From Bergeyella zoohelcum ATCC 43767 (GTDB taxonomy: Bacteria; Bacteroidota; Bacteroidia; Flavobacteriales; Weeksellaceae), in the NCBI RefSeq assembly GCF_000301075.1, contig NZ_JH932293.1, positions 1,284,225 to 1,330,508 of the forward strand: a DNA stretch of 46,284 nucleotides. Direction: 5' to 3'. A program made the translations under genes and the position numbers. Shown one piece after another: positions 1-8,040 of the stretch; position 1 is the first letter of the stretch; each line of letters starts with the position of its first letter. Under the pieces are notes generated by a model. The model made no database searches. It worked only from the letters and a program-made list of their open reading frames with translations, and was not told the DNA's origin.

Positions 1-1125
1 CAAAAGCAAGCCAACAAAGATATTTTATTGGTGGATAATGATATCCAAAATACAGTAAAATATACGGAAAATGGTGGACTAGTAAATACGCCTAAAGTAC
101 AAAGACCTATTAGTACTTGGAACTCAGCCGCGAATACGATAGAATCTTTTACAGATGTTAATACTAGCAATATTGGAAATTCAGGTAATCTAAATATTCA
201 ATATGTAGATAAAGTTCCACAAAACTATGTAGATCCTACTTACAAAGAAAAGCAAATGAATTACAATTTATTTGTAGTTGATGGAAATAGTAATACATCT
301 CCCTTTAATAGATTTCTGTTAAATGTTAATAAGTTGCAGACAAACGAATCTTTAACAAAAGACATACAAAGTCTTTATTCTGCAGTAAATAATGCGGAAC
401 ATTATGGTTCAGGCAGGGTTAGTTTTGCTGTTATGGGAGTTTATAATAATGCTGGTATAAATAATGGCTCGGCTAGTAGAATTGTGGGGTCCTATAACCA
501 AGCAAGTACTAGAACATCATCTGATATAAGTAATATGGAAGGTACTTTTAGTTTTGTAACTCCAAGAGGGACCGGAAAAATTGCAGTAGCAAATGGTACT
601 AGAAATCATCTTAATATTACAAATGCTTCTACAAATACTATCACTCACGCTGCTTTAACACGAAATATAGGTGAGGTAACGGCTAATTTTACTGGTACAA
701 TAGAAAATTTAATTGGTACTCACTCTGATTTTCGGATTCATTCAAGCGTTACGGGAATAAAGAATATGTATGGTCTAAAGATAGATAATGTAAATAAAGG
801 AACGCAAATTAACCGAGCTATACATACAGAAGAAGGACAAATCCGTTTTGGGGATTTGAAAGGCACAGGAGATCGTGTAGTAGTAGCGGATCAAAATGGG
901 GTGCTGAAAACCAGTCAATTTGTAATGAAAGCCACCGATACTACCAGTGATTGTACTGCTTCTAATGAGGGAGCAATCCATTACAAGACCATTATGAAAA
1001 ACGGAAAACAAGTAGGAGTATTCGGTTTCTGTACGCGTAATGCTAATGGCAATTTAATATGGGCATATAGTGTGGGCGGAAACAATATGCTAGATGGTAC
1101 AGGTGCTTTTGGTTCCGGATTGTAG
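1..1125 (+). CDS. C-terminal part of a large repetitive surface/tail-fibre-like protein (5' truncated)
   Basis: The reading frame is already open at base 1, so only the last 374 residues are visible and the true start lies outside the window; the TTG at 28 is not a credible start. The protein is rich in Asn, Thr, Gly and Ser. Near the C-terminus it has the segment EGQIRFGDLKGTGDRVVVAD followed by QNGVL, a phrase I associate with long Bacteroidota surface or fibre-like proteins that report 'states' in beta-helical repeats. The C-terminus ends GSGL and has no type IX sorting domain that I can see. A strong hairpin terminator follows at 1178. The right edge of the window carries another protein of this broad kind. 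Family assignment is by composition and phrase similarity only; the function is probably surface or adhesion, but that is inference. Confidence 0.6.
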   Translation, partial: QKQANKDILLVDNDIQNTVKYTENGGLVNTPKVQRPISTWNSAANTIESFTDVNTSNIGNSGNLNIQYVDKVPQNYVDPTYKEKQMNYNLFVVDGNSNTSPFNRFLLNVNKLQTNESLTKDIQSLYSAVNNAEHYGSGRVSFAVMGVYNNAGINNGSASRIVGSYNQASTRTSSDISNMEGTFSFVTPRGTGKIAVANGTRNHLNITNASTNTITHAALTRNIGEVTANFTGTIENLIGTHSDFRIHSSVTGIKNMYGLKIDNVNKGTQINRAIHTEEGQIRFGDLKGTGDRVVVADQNGVLKTSQFVMKATDTTSDCTASNEGAIHYKTIMKNGKQVGVFGFCTRNANGNLIWAYSVGGNNMLDGTGAFGSGL

Positions 1126-1177
1126 CTTAAAATTTTTATAAAAGTAATTTGTATTTTAAATTTATTATTACTTTTTT

Positions 1178-1217
1178 ACTTTGCCAAAGTCTTAAAGACT
1201 TTGGCAAAGTATTTTTT
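1178..1217 (+). terminator. Rho-independent terminator after the left-edge surface gene
   Basis: A perfect 16-bp inverted repeat (ACTTTGCCAAAGTCTT at 1178-1193 against 1195-1210) is followed by ATTTTTTAAG. The T tract lies on the plus-strand side, so it terminates the gene ending at 1125. Confidence 0.85.
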
Positions 1218-1222
1218 AAGTA

Positions 1223-1340
1223 TTGACCTCGTAGAGGTCATATGTTTATAGTGGAATATTTTCCTATATAACATACGACCCCGTCGGGGGTCGTAATATC
1301 TAATGCTTGTTATTGTCATATATGCTCCGTTGGGAGCAGG
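1223..1340. repeat. Palindrome-rich dispersed repeat, copy A
   Basis: Three short hairpins lie in series: GACCTC-GTA-GAGGTC (1225-1239), TACGACCCC-GTCG-GGGGTCGTA (1274-1295) and TGCTCC-GTTG-GGAGCA (1323-1338). The order, spacing and linker phrases such as TATGTTTATAG recur at 40892-41004. Both copies sit between convergently transcribed genes. No open reading frame explains it. Confidence 0.75.
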
Positions 1341-1347
1341 GTTTACC

Positions 1348-1409
1348 GTTTTCGGCTAATCTTATGGGATATATTTTCGAATAGGAAAATAAGATTGATT
1401 TTCCGAAAC
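1348..1409. repeat. Imperfect inverted repeat beside the speA 3' end
   Basis: GTTTTCGGCTAATCTTAT at 1348-1365 is mirrored imperfectly by ATAAGATTG...TTCCGAAAC at 1389-1409, with a 3-nt insertion. It lies just past the stop of the minus-strand gene at 1422 and could act as a transcript-end hairpin, but it lacks a clear T tract. The 1126-1421 gap therefore holds a terminator, repeat copy A and this structure, and no gene. Confidence 0.45.
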
Positions 1410-1421
1410 ATCGTGTTATGA

Positions 1422-2813
1422 TTAATACCCTAATAATTTTAATACATCTTGAGGTTCTTGTTTTTCGCGGAAAATTTCATAAATGAAATTTCCTTCTTCG
1501 TCTTTCGTGATGAGGAGGTGTCTCGGCTGAGGCATTAGACAGTGATGTACGCCACCATATCCACTGATGCTCTCTTGGTATGCTCCTGTATTAAAAAAAC
1601 CAATGTATAGCGGTTTGGTATCACTGAAAACTGGAAGATAGATGGCATTGGTATGCTGTTCAGAATTATAATAATCATCAGAATCACAAGTAAGTCCGCC
1701 CAAGAATACGCGTTCGTAGGTGTCTTCCCAGCGGTTGAGTGGTAGCATGATGAATTTTCTAGAAATCGCCCAAGCATCAGGCAGGGTAGTCATAAATGAA
1801 GAATCTATCATATTCCATTTTTCTCTATCATTTTGTCTCTTTTGGGAAACAATTTTATACAGATTGGCACCACTTTCTCCTACGGTAAAACTTCCAAATT
1901 CGGTATAGATATTCGGTTCTTCCACGCCCTCTTCTTCACAGAACTTTTTGATTTGAGAGACGATTTCATTCACCATATACGGATAATCGTAGTCAAAATT
2001 GAGCGAAGTTTTGATAGGGAAACCACCACCAATATTAAGTGAATCTACTTCGGGAGCTATTTTTTTCAGTCTCGCATATACACGCAGACATTTATAGAGT
2101 TCATTCCAGTAGTAGGCGGTATCTTTAATTCCCGTATTGATGAAGAAATGGAGCATTTTGAGCCTTGCATTAGGATGTTCTGCTATTTTTTGGGAGTAAT
2201 AAGGAATGATGTCCTTGTACCCAATTCCCAATCGGGAGGTATAAAACTCAAATTTTGGTTCTTCCTCAGAAGCAATACGGATACCGATATTAAAAGTAGT
2301 GTCTATGCTTTCTGTGAGTTTATCTAGTTCACGGTAATTATCTAAAATAGGCGTAATATTTTCAAACCCATGATTAATCATATCAGAGATTTTCTCTAGA
2401 TAGTCATCGGTTTTGAAGCCATTACAAATGACTTCTATAGACTGGTCAAATTTACCTTTCTCATACAAAGATTTTACAATGTCCATATCATACGCGGAGG
2501 AAGTTTCTATGGAAATATCATTCTTCAGTGCTTCTTCTAATACAAAACTAAAATGACTGGACTTTGTACAATAGCAATAGGTATAGCTTTTTTTATAATC
2601 ATGTTTTTCAAAAGCCTCTTTAAACCAAGTTTTTGCTCTTTGGATATTCTGAGATATTTTTGGTAAATAACTTATTTTAAGTGGTGTACCAAATTTTTCT
2701 ACCACTTCCATGAGTGGAATGTCGTGGAAAAGGAGTTTATTTTCGGCTACATGAAATTCTTCTGTAGGGAAATACAGCGTTTGATCGATAAGTTCAGAAT
2801 ACTTTATTTTCAT
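1422..2813 (-). CDS. speA: Arginine decarboxylase, fold-III PLP enzyme (Bacteroidota type)
   Basis: The 463-residue protein has the layout of alanine-racemase-fold (fold III) amino-acid decarboxylases. The likely PLP lysine is K84 in YCYCTKSSHFSF, the glycine loop is IGGGFP at 261-266, TEFGS is near 305, and the CDSDD motif near 376-380 corresponds to the active-site Cys/Asp loop of the neighbouring subunit. Homologues of this length in flavobacteria are annotated as biosynthetic arginine decarboxylase, making agmatine for polyamine synthesis in the cytosol. No agmatinase gene is adjacent, so substrate specificity (arginine versus diaminopimelate or carboxynorspermidine) rests on family resemblance. 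It stands alone on the minus strand, 75 nt downstream of the thiamine pyrophosphokinase gene. The ATG start precedes a plausible N-terminus. Confidence 0.8.
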   Translation of the reverse strand: MKIKYSELIDQTLYFPTEEFHVAENKLLFHDIPLMEVVEKFGTPLKISYLPKISQNIQRAKTWFKEAFEKHDYKKSYTYCYCTKSSHFSFVLEEALKNDISIETSSAYDMDIVKSLYEKGKFDQSIEVICNGFKTDDYLEKISDMINHGFENITPILDNYRELDKLTESIDTTFNIGIRIASEEEPKFEFYTSRLGIGYKDIIPYYSQKIAEHPNARLKMLHFFINTGIKDTAYYWNELYKCLRVYARLKKIAPEVDSLNIGGGFPIKTSLNFDYDYPYMVNEIVSQIKKFCEEEGVEEPNIYTEFGSFTVGESGANLYKIVSQKRQNDREKWNMIDSSFMTTLPDAWAISRKFIMLPLNRWEDTYERVFLGGLTCDSDDYYNSEQHTNAIYLPVFSDTKPLYIGFFNTGAYQESISGYGGVHHCLMPQPRHLLITKDEEGNFIYEIFREKQEPQDVLKLLGY

Positions 2814-2888
2814 TGTCTAAATCTAAAAAGCTATTTTATGATGGCAAATTTGCAAAAAAGGAATGAAAAAATACCTACAATTTTTGAT

Positions 2889-3533
2889 TTATTGTAATTT
2901 TATTTCACTTTTATTTCCTACGAATAAGAGGAGATTTCCAGTTTCGTATTGTATTTTCACCCTATCCTCTATGGCTCTATTTCTGGTCCCGATGCGTTGG
3001 GTTATAGAGAAATGATGATTTTTCAGCTCCCACTGAAGTCCCTTGGATTGTACATTTTTTACTTCAGGAAAGGGATAAATGCTGATATTACAATTTTTTA
3101 CATCATAAAGTACAATTTCTTTTGAGATAAAAAAATATTTTCCATAATCATCATGAAAAACCAGATTCATTTCATCTTTGAACTGAAATGCTGTGGTAAG
3201 ATTACCTAAAAAATGATCCATCTCTTCTCCGCTACCGCCATAGATGTCTAATTCCGTAATTTTTTCATTCTTAATAATTTCCAGTGCTTTATGGAAATCG
3301 GTTTTATCTTGGTCAGGGGTGTGGATGATTTTATTTTCTATGATGGTTTTCTGTTCTGGGGAGAGTGGCGGGTAAGAATCAAAGTCACCAGAGATTAAAT
3401 CAATTTTTTGTAAGTCAAATTTCCTTTTAATGAGTTTGTTCAAAGCACCATCTGTACAGGCGATAAATGCGTAATCTTCTGTATCCGGAAATTGATGAGG
3501 CATTTGCCCATTTAATATTAAAAGTCCTTTCAT
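2889..3533 (-). CDS. Thiamine pyrophosphokinase
   Basis: This 214-residue cytosolic enzyme transfers pyrophosphate from ATP to thiamine to make thiamine diphosphate. The family motifs are all visible: CTDGA with D28, SGDFDS at 48-53, DQDKTD at 74-79, and GGSGEEMDH at 99-107, which form the Mg-ATP and thiamine sites. The length is normal for the family. Its ATG at 3533 directly abuts the stop of the upstream adenosyltransferase gene (no gap), so the two are almost certainly cotranscribed and translationally coupled. The product cofactor is needed by the fused E1 dehydrogenase encoded nearby, although that adjacency may be coincidental. Confidence 0.88.
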   Translation of the reverse strand: MKGLLILNGQMPHQFPDTEDYAFIACTDGALNKLIKRKFDLQKIDLISGDFDSYPPLSPEQKTIIENKIIHTPDQDKTDFHKALEIIKNEKITELDIYGGSGEEMDHFLGNLTTAFQFKDEMNLVFHDDYGKYFFISKEIVLYDVKNCNISIYPFPEVKNVQSKGLQWELKNHHFSITQRIGTRNRAIEDRVKIQYETGNLLLFVGNKSEIKLQ

Positions 3534-4109
3534 TTATTCGGGTCTTTCAGCGGGATTCCAGTATTCTTCTGCTGTGCCGTTCTTTTGGGCGATGACTCTT
3601 GCTACCACGAAAAAATAATCTGAAAGTCGGTTGAGGTATTGTAAAAGTTCGGGTCTCGAATTTTCATTTTCATTCACAAAGACCAAAGCTCTTTCGGCTC
3701 TTCGTGTTACGGTGCGGCATACATGGAGCGTGGCACTGGCGTGGTCACCAGCAGGTAAAATAAAAAATTGGAGCGGCTGGAGTATTTGCTCCCAATCGTC
3801 TATCCAGTTTTCTAATTTTTCTATGTCCTGATGTTCAATGACCAGTGGTAATCTAGATTTTCCATTGGCAAGCATGAGTTTATCCTCAGGGGTTGCCACT
3901 TCAGCACCCAGCGTAAAGAGGTCAAACTGTATTTTCTTTAGCTGACCTATGAGTTTTTCATTTTGGATTGCACTTTTGGCCATTCCTACAAAGGAATTGA
4001 GCTCATCTACTGTGCCATAGGCTTCTACTCTTGCAGAACTTTTGGAAACTCTTGTGCCGCCATATAGCGCGGTTTGTCCCTTGTCTCCTGTTTTGGTATA
4101 TATTTTCAT
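3534..4109 (-). CDS. PduO-type ATP:cob(I)alamin adenosyltransferase
   Basis: The 191-residue protein begins with the family's ATP-binding N-terminus (KIYTKTGDKGQTALYGG, residues 2-18) and has the C-terminal helix motif CRTVTRRAER at 131-140 and LNRLSDYFFVVAR further on. PduO-type enzymes are trimers that convert cob(I)alamin to adenosylcobalamin, the cofactor of enzymes such as methylmalonyl-CoA mutase. No cobalamin biosynthesis gene is in the window, which suits a scavenging role. It is the first gene of a two-gene unit with thiamine pyrophosphokinase. The upstream spacer (4110-4220) holds a 7-nt-period array and no obvious promoter box. Confidence 0.9.
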   Translation of the reverse strand: MKIYTKTGDKGQTALYGGTRVSKSSARVEAYGTVDELNSFVGMAKSAIQNEKLIGQLKKIQFDLFTLGAEVATPEDKLMLANGKSRLPLVIEHQDIEKLENWIDDWEQILQPLQFFILPAGDHASATLHVCRTVTRRAERALVFVNENENSRPELLQYLNRLSDYFFVVARVIAQKNGTAEEYWNPAERPE

Positions 4110-4138
4110 AATGATTATAGAGATTGGATATTATAAAC

Positions 4139-4203
4139 TTAGAGTTTAGATGTTAGAGATTTAGAAAGTCAAAAAAGCTAATAGCCAAAAGCCAACTGCT
4201 AAT
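4139..4203. repeat. 7-nt-period intergenic array (TTAGANN and AGCYAAN units)
   Basis: Two blocks are present. TTAGAGT, TTAGATG, TTAGAGA and TTAGAAA start at 4139, 4146, 4153 and 4161. AGCTAAT, AGCCAAA, AGCCAAC and TGCTAAT start at 4176, 4183, 4190 and 4197 in perfect register of 7. Confidence 0.75.
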
Positions 4204-4220
4204 TTTTTTTTTTCATTTTC

Positions 4221-5273
4221 TTAAAAAGAACGAGAAGTAAGATATTCTAATGGTTCAGGGGTTATTTTTTTTGCCATTTCTATAGAATCATCCAAAGGGT
4301 GGAGCGTTGTGATTTCCTTTTTTTCAATGATATATGATGAGAATTTCAGTTTATCAATTTCGGAAAAAATCTTTTCTATCTCTGAGCTGGAAATGGATGC
4401 GAAACTCACATCTTCAAAGCCATGTAAAAGCCTTAAATTATTTTTGTTATCCATTTTTTCTTCTACAAAAGCATTGAGCTTTGCCTTGGATTCAAAATTT
4501 CCTCCCCAAACATGGTAAACGAAAACTTTCTTGTGCTCTTTATTCAGAATGTCTTGATATACAAAGTTTTCTCCTAAGTAGGCCTCTCTTACCTGTGGGT
4601 CATTCGCTAAATCTTGAGGTAAGCCTTCTTTTAAAATTTTTCCCTCAAACATGATATAAGTTTTGTGGGTAATCGCGAGGGTCTGCTGTACATTGTGATC
4701 GGTGATGAGGATACCGATGTTTTTGTCTGTAAGGCTTCTCACTATTTTTTGTATATCTTCTACTGCTATAGGATCTACCCCTGCAAAAGGTTCATCTAAG
4801 AGGATGAATTTGGGGCTAGTAGCTAGGCATCTTGCAATTTCTGTTCGTCTCCTCTCTCCTCCTGAAAGTAAATCGCCACGGTTTTTTCTTACATGCTGAA
4901 GAGAAAATTCTTCTATCAGCTCTTCGCATTTTATTCTTTGTTCTTTTTTGGAGAGTTGGGTAAGCTGCAGAACCCCCATAATATTTTCTTCTACGGAAAG
5001 CTTTCTAAAGATAGATGCTTCCTGAGCAAGATAACCAATTCCTTTTTGAGCTCTGCGGTACATGGCATCATGGGTAATGTTTTCTTGGTCTAAAAAGATA
5101 TTTCCCATGGTAGGTTTCACCAGACCTACAATCATATAGAAAGAAGTGGTCTTTCCAGCACCATTAGGTCCCAGAAGCCCCACTATTTGCCCTTGTTCTA
5201 CCTCCACAGAAACCCCTTTTACTACTTTTTTAGGGCCGTATTCTTTAATTAAATTTTCACCTCGAAGTATCAT
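4221..5273 (-). CDS. lptB: LPS export ABC transporter ATP-binding protein LptB with extra C-terminal domain
   Basis: Residues 1 to about 243 are a complete LptB-type ATPase. Walker A is GPNGAGKTT at 35-43, the Q-loop lies in YLAQEASIF near 81-89, the signature is LSGGE at 136-140, Walker B is LLDEPFAGVDP from 158, and the H-loop histidine is H193. LptB powers extraction of lipopolysaccharide from the inner membrane by LptFG. The protein runs on for about 105 residues after YLGENF, where most LptB proteins stop (around 240-250 aa). That tail (YHVWGGNFESKAK onward) is mixed alpha/beta in appearance, and I do not recognise it. A TATATTTG box sits immediately upstream of the ATG. No other lpt gene is adjacent. 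Confidence 0.88.
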   Translation of the reverse strand: MILRGENLIKEYGPKKVVKGVSVEVEQGQIVGLLGPNGAGKTTSFYMIVGLVKPTMGNIFLDQENITHDAMYRRAQKGIGYLAQEASIFRKLSVEENIMGVLQLTQLSKKEQRIKCEELIEEFSLQHVRKNRGDLLSGGERRRTEIARCLATSPKFILLDEPFAGVDPIAVEDIQKIVRSLTDKNIGILITDHNVQQTLAITHKTYIMFEGKILKEGLPQDLANDPQVREAYLGENFVYQDILNKEHKKVFVYHVWGGNFESKAKLNAFVEEKMDNKNNLRLLHGFEDVSFASISSSEIEKIFSEIDKLKFSSYIIEKKEITTLHPLDDSIEMAKKITPEPLEYLTSRSF

Positions 5274-5277
5274 TACG

Positions 5278-5285
5278 CAAATATA
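5278..5285 (-). promoter_or_regulatory. TAnnTTTG-type -7 box at lptB start
   Basis: The minus strand reads TATATTTG at 5285-5278, five bases before the ATG at 5273. If used, transcription would start at or next to the A of ATG, giving a leaderless message. No -33 TTG is at the usual distance, so this is a weak call. Confidence 0.4.
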
Positions 5286-5381
5286 GTGAATGGGGTGGGA
5301 ATGGGAGCATAAATTTTATAATTAAAAAAGTTCTGTAAAAAATATTTTTTTGTGAAGAGTGAGCTACATAGTTTTACTAGT

Positions 5382-5419
5382 AAAAATCCCATTCAAAGGT
5401 GATTCTTTAAATGGGATTT
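5382..5419 (-). terminator. Terminator of the E1 dehydrogenase gene
   Basis: AAATCCCATT (5384-5393) pairs with AATGGGATTT (5410-5419). In the minus direction the hairpin is followed by further T residues. It lies 26 nt past the stop at 5445. Confidence 0.75.
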
Positions 5420-5444
5420 GTAGGGGTATTAAGAAGGATTCAAA

Positions 5445-7871
5445 TTATAATTTGGGGAACTTCACAGGATTCGATTCGTGAAATAATGCATATACTTTTT
5501 CCACGATATCATCTGCAGATGGTTTACTGAAGTAGTCTCCATCACTTGCATACGGAGGTCTGTGATTTTCTGCAGAAATAGTAATAGGGTCACTATCCAA
5601 ATAGCGGAAAGCCTTTTGTTTTTCTATAATTTGTTGCATGATGAACGCAGATGTCCCCCCTTCTACATCTTCGTCTATAACTACTAAGCGGTTGGTTTTT
5701 TTCACGCTTTCTGCTATTTCATTCGTAAGGTCAAAAGGAATTAAAGACTGTACATCAATTACTTCTGCAGAAATGCCTAGTGTTTCTAATTCTTTAGCAG
5801 CTTCCGTAACGATTCTCCATGTAGAGCCGTAAGTAACTAAGGTAACATCTGTTCCCTCTTTGGTAATTTCTATTTTTCCTACAGGCACAGTAAATTCTCC
5901 TATATTATCAGGTTGGGTTTCTTTTAGTCGGTAACCATTTAGACATTCTACAATGACGCATGGTTCATCACTTTGAAGCATAGTATTATAGAATCCTGCG
6001 GCTTTAGTTAAGCTTCTCGGTACTAAAATATTAATACCTTTAGATAGGTTAAGAATTCCCGCCATAGGAGAACCTGAATGCCAAATTCCTTCTAATCTGT
6101 GTCCTCTGGTTCTGATGATGACAGGTGCTTTTTGTCCTCCTTTGGTACGATAATGTACTGTAGCCAAATCATCACTCATACCTTGAAGACAATACAAGAT
6201 ATAGTCTAAATATTGAATCTCGGCGATTGGTCTTAATCCTCTCATTGCCATACCGATTCCTTGTCCTAAAATGGTAGCTTCACGAATTCCAGTATCTGCC
6301 ACTCTGGTAGCTCCATATTTTTCTTGCATTCCTTCTAAGCCTTGGTTTACATCTCCAATGTTTCCAGAATCTTCACCGAAAACCAAAGTTTGTGGATATT
6401 TTTCAAAAATTTTATCGAAGTTATTTCGTATTACCATTCTTCCATCCATCTCTTCAGAACTATCAGAGTAAATAGGTTCTACTACAGGGACTTCCGTAGC
6501 TTTCCACTGAGACTGAGAGTAAAGATGAGAAGAGTAGTTGTCTTTTTCTATATCGAAAAGTCTTTCGTATGCTTTCTGTAAAGCCTCACGAGCAGATGAG
6601 TTTTTTCCTCTGGTGTGGATTAACGCCTTTCTTACCAAGTGGAAAACTTCTTTTTTGGCTACTGTAACCAAATTTTTAAACTTAGTAATTTCCCCGCTTA
6701 CTTCGGTAGATTCATTTGCCAATGCTTCTACCAATGGTAGTAGCTCATTCTTGAGGTCTGTAATGGTTTTCTGATAGCTGTCCCAAGCCTTTTTTTGTCC
6801 GTCTTTTACTATTTTTTTGGCTTCTCTATCTATTTCATCTAATTCATCCGCGGTAGCAATACTTATTTCTTTACCATCTAATTCTGCAGAATAATTGAGA
6901 ATCCATTCACGGAATTTTAGGAGTCCATCATGTTCTGCTTCCCAAGAAAGCCTTTCTTCACTTTTGTATCTTTCATGAGAACCTGAAGTGGAATGTCCCT
7001 GAGGCTGAGTAACTTCTATTACATGTACCACTACTGGGCAACTTTCTTCTCTAGCAAAATATTCTGCTCTAGAATAGGCATCCAAAAGTGCAGGATAGTC
7101 CCATGCTTTTACTTGAATAATTTCACATCCTTGGGTTTCTCCTTCGTTTCTTTGGAATCCAGAGAGCATTTCTGCAATGTCCACTTTAGCTCTTTGATTA
7201 TGTGTAGGTACTGAAATTCCATAACCATCATCCCAAATGGAAACAATCATAGGGACCTGTAATGCACACGCCGCATTGAGCGTTTCCCAAAAATGACCTT
7301 CTGCTGTAGAAGCATCTCCAATGGTACCGAAAGCTACTTCTCTTCCCCCTTTAGAAAATTTTTCTGCTCCTTCAAATTGAATTTCTTTAAATACTTTAGA
7401 AGCCTGTGCGAGTCCTAATAACCTTGGCATTTGCCCAGCAGTAGGGGAAATATCAGATGAAATATTTTTTATTTGGGTCAAATCTTTCCAGCTTCCATCT
7501 TCATTTAGCGTTCGGGTGGCATAATGCCCATTCATTTGTCTCCCAGCAGATGCGGGTTCTCTCTCTACGCTGGTATCTGCATAAAGCTGAGCGTAAAAAC
7601 TTTCCACCGTAAGGGCATCTACCGCCAATGCAAAAGTCTGGTCTCTATAGTATCCACTTCTCCAATCGCCTTCACGGAAAACCTTCGCCATTGCCAGCTG
7701 TGGTAGCTCTTTGCCATCTCCAAAGATTCCGAATTTTGCTTTTCCTGTAAGTACTTCTCTTCTTCCCAAAAGGGACATTTCTCTAGAAATTCTTCCTAAT
7801 TTATAGTCGTGTAATACATCTCTTTTAATATCTTCAAAAGATACTTTTTCTGTAGCTATTTTATCTTGCAT
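5445..7871 (-). CDS. 2-oxoacid (probably branched-chain) dehydrogenase E1, alpha and beta subunits fused
   Basis: The 808-residue protein joins two subunits that are separate in most bacteria. Residues 1 to about 340 are the E1 alpha part, with the thiamine-diphosphate motif GDASTAEGHFWETLN at 185-199 (the usual GDG here reads GDA) and the loop GHSTSGSHERYKS near 292-304. A helical linker spans roughly 340-470. Residues about 475-808 are the transketolase-like E1 beta part (VFGEDSGNIGDVNQG, EIQYLDYI, and a C-terminal transketolase domain). It decarboxylates 2-oxoacids and hands the acyl group to lipoyl-E2. Fused E1 proteins of this length are common in Bacteroidota and usually named 2-oxoisovalerate dehydrogenase. 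No E2 or E3 gene is adjacent. It is monocistronic, with its own -7 box and terminator. Confidence 0.88.
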   Translation of the reverse strand: MQDKIATEKVSFEDIKRDVLHDYKLGRISREMSLLGRREVLTGKAKFGIFGDGKELPQLAMAKVFREGDWRSGYYRDQTFALAVDALTVESFYAQLYADTSVEREPASAGRQMNGHYATRTLNEDGSWKDLTQIKNISSDISPTAGQMPRLLGLAQASKVFKEIQFEGAEKFSKGGREVAFGTIGDASTAEGHFWETLNAACALQVPMIVSIWDDGYGISVPTHNQRAKVDIAEMLSGFQRNEGETQGCEIIQVKAWDYPALLDAYSRAEYFAREESCPVVVHVIEVTQPQGHSTSGSHERYKSEERLSWEAEHDGLLKFREWILNYSAELDGKEISIATADELDEIDREAKKIVKDGQKKAWDSYQKTITDLKNELLPLVEALANESTEVSGEITKFKNLVTVAKKEVFHLVRKALIHTRGKNSSAREALQKAYERLFDIEKDNYSSHLYSQSQWKATEVPVVEPIYSDSSEEMDGRMVIRNNFDKIFEKYPQTLVFGEDSGNIGDVNQGLEGMQEKYGATRVADTGIREATILGQGIGMAMRGLRPIAEIQYLDYILYCLQGMSDDLATVHYRTKGGQKAPVIIRTRGHRLEGIWHSGSPMAGILNLSKGINILVPRSLTKAAGFYNTMLQSDEPCVIVECLNGYRLKETQPDNIGEFTVPVGKIEITKEGTDVTLVTYGSTWRIVTEAAKELETLGISAEVIDVQSLIPFDLTNEIAESVKKTNRLVVIDEDVEGGTSAFIMQQIIEKQKAFRYLDSDPITISAENHRPPYASDGDYFSKPSADDIVEKVYALFHESNPVKFPKL

Positions 7872-7892
7872 GGATTATTTTTATTTGTCTGA

Positions 7893-7900
7893 CAAATATA
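7893..7900 (-). promoter_or_regulatory. -7 box TATATTTG upstream of the E1 gene
   Basis: The minus strand reads TATATTTG at 7900-7893, 22 nt before the ATG at 7871, an exact match to the Bacteroidota TAnnTTTG consensus. A candidate TTG at 7916-7914 is closer than usual (13 nt). Confidence 0.6.
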
Positions 7901-7989
7901 ACTATTTCTAAGGCAATAGAAAAATTTTACTGACACCAAAACTTAGCAATTGATTTATTCCAAGAAATAATGAGTATTGTTTGAAGTAC

Positions 7990-8020
7990 TTGTATTATTT
8001 ATTGTATTTTTTTATCTTTA
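7990..8020 (+). promoter_or_regulatory. Promoter of the lipoprotein gene at 8041
   Basis: TTG at 7990-7992, a 20-nt spacer, then TATCTTTA at 8013-8020 (one mismatch to TAnnTTTG). Its position supports ATG 8041 as the start, not the upstream in-frame TTG at 7981, because transcription would begin near 8027. Confidence 0.55.
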
Positions 8021-8040
8021 CTTTTTCAAAAGATATTACG

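Noticed and set aside
1422-2813. Diaminopimelate decarboxylase (LysA) as the name for the fold-III enzyme
   Set aside because: The protein is longer than typical LysA and its N-terminal and CDSDD regions fit the flavobacterial arginine-decarboxylase group better, though substrate is not proven.
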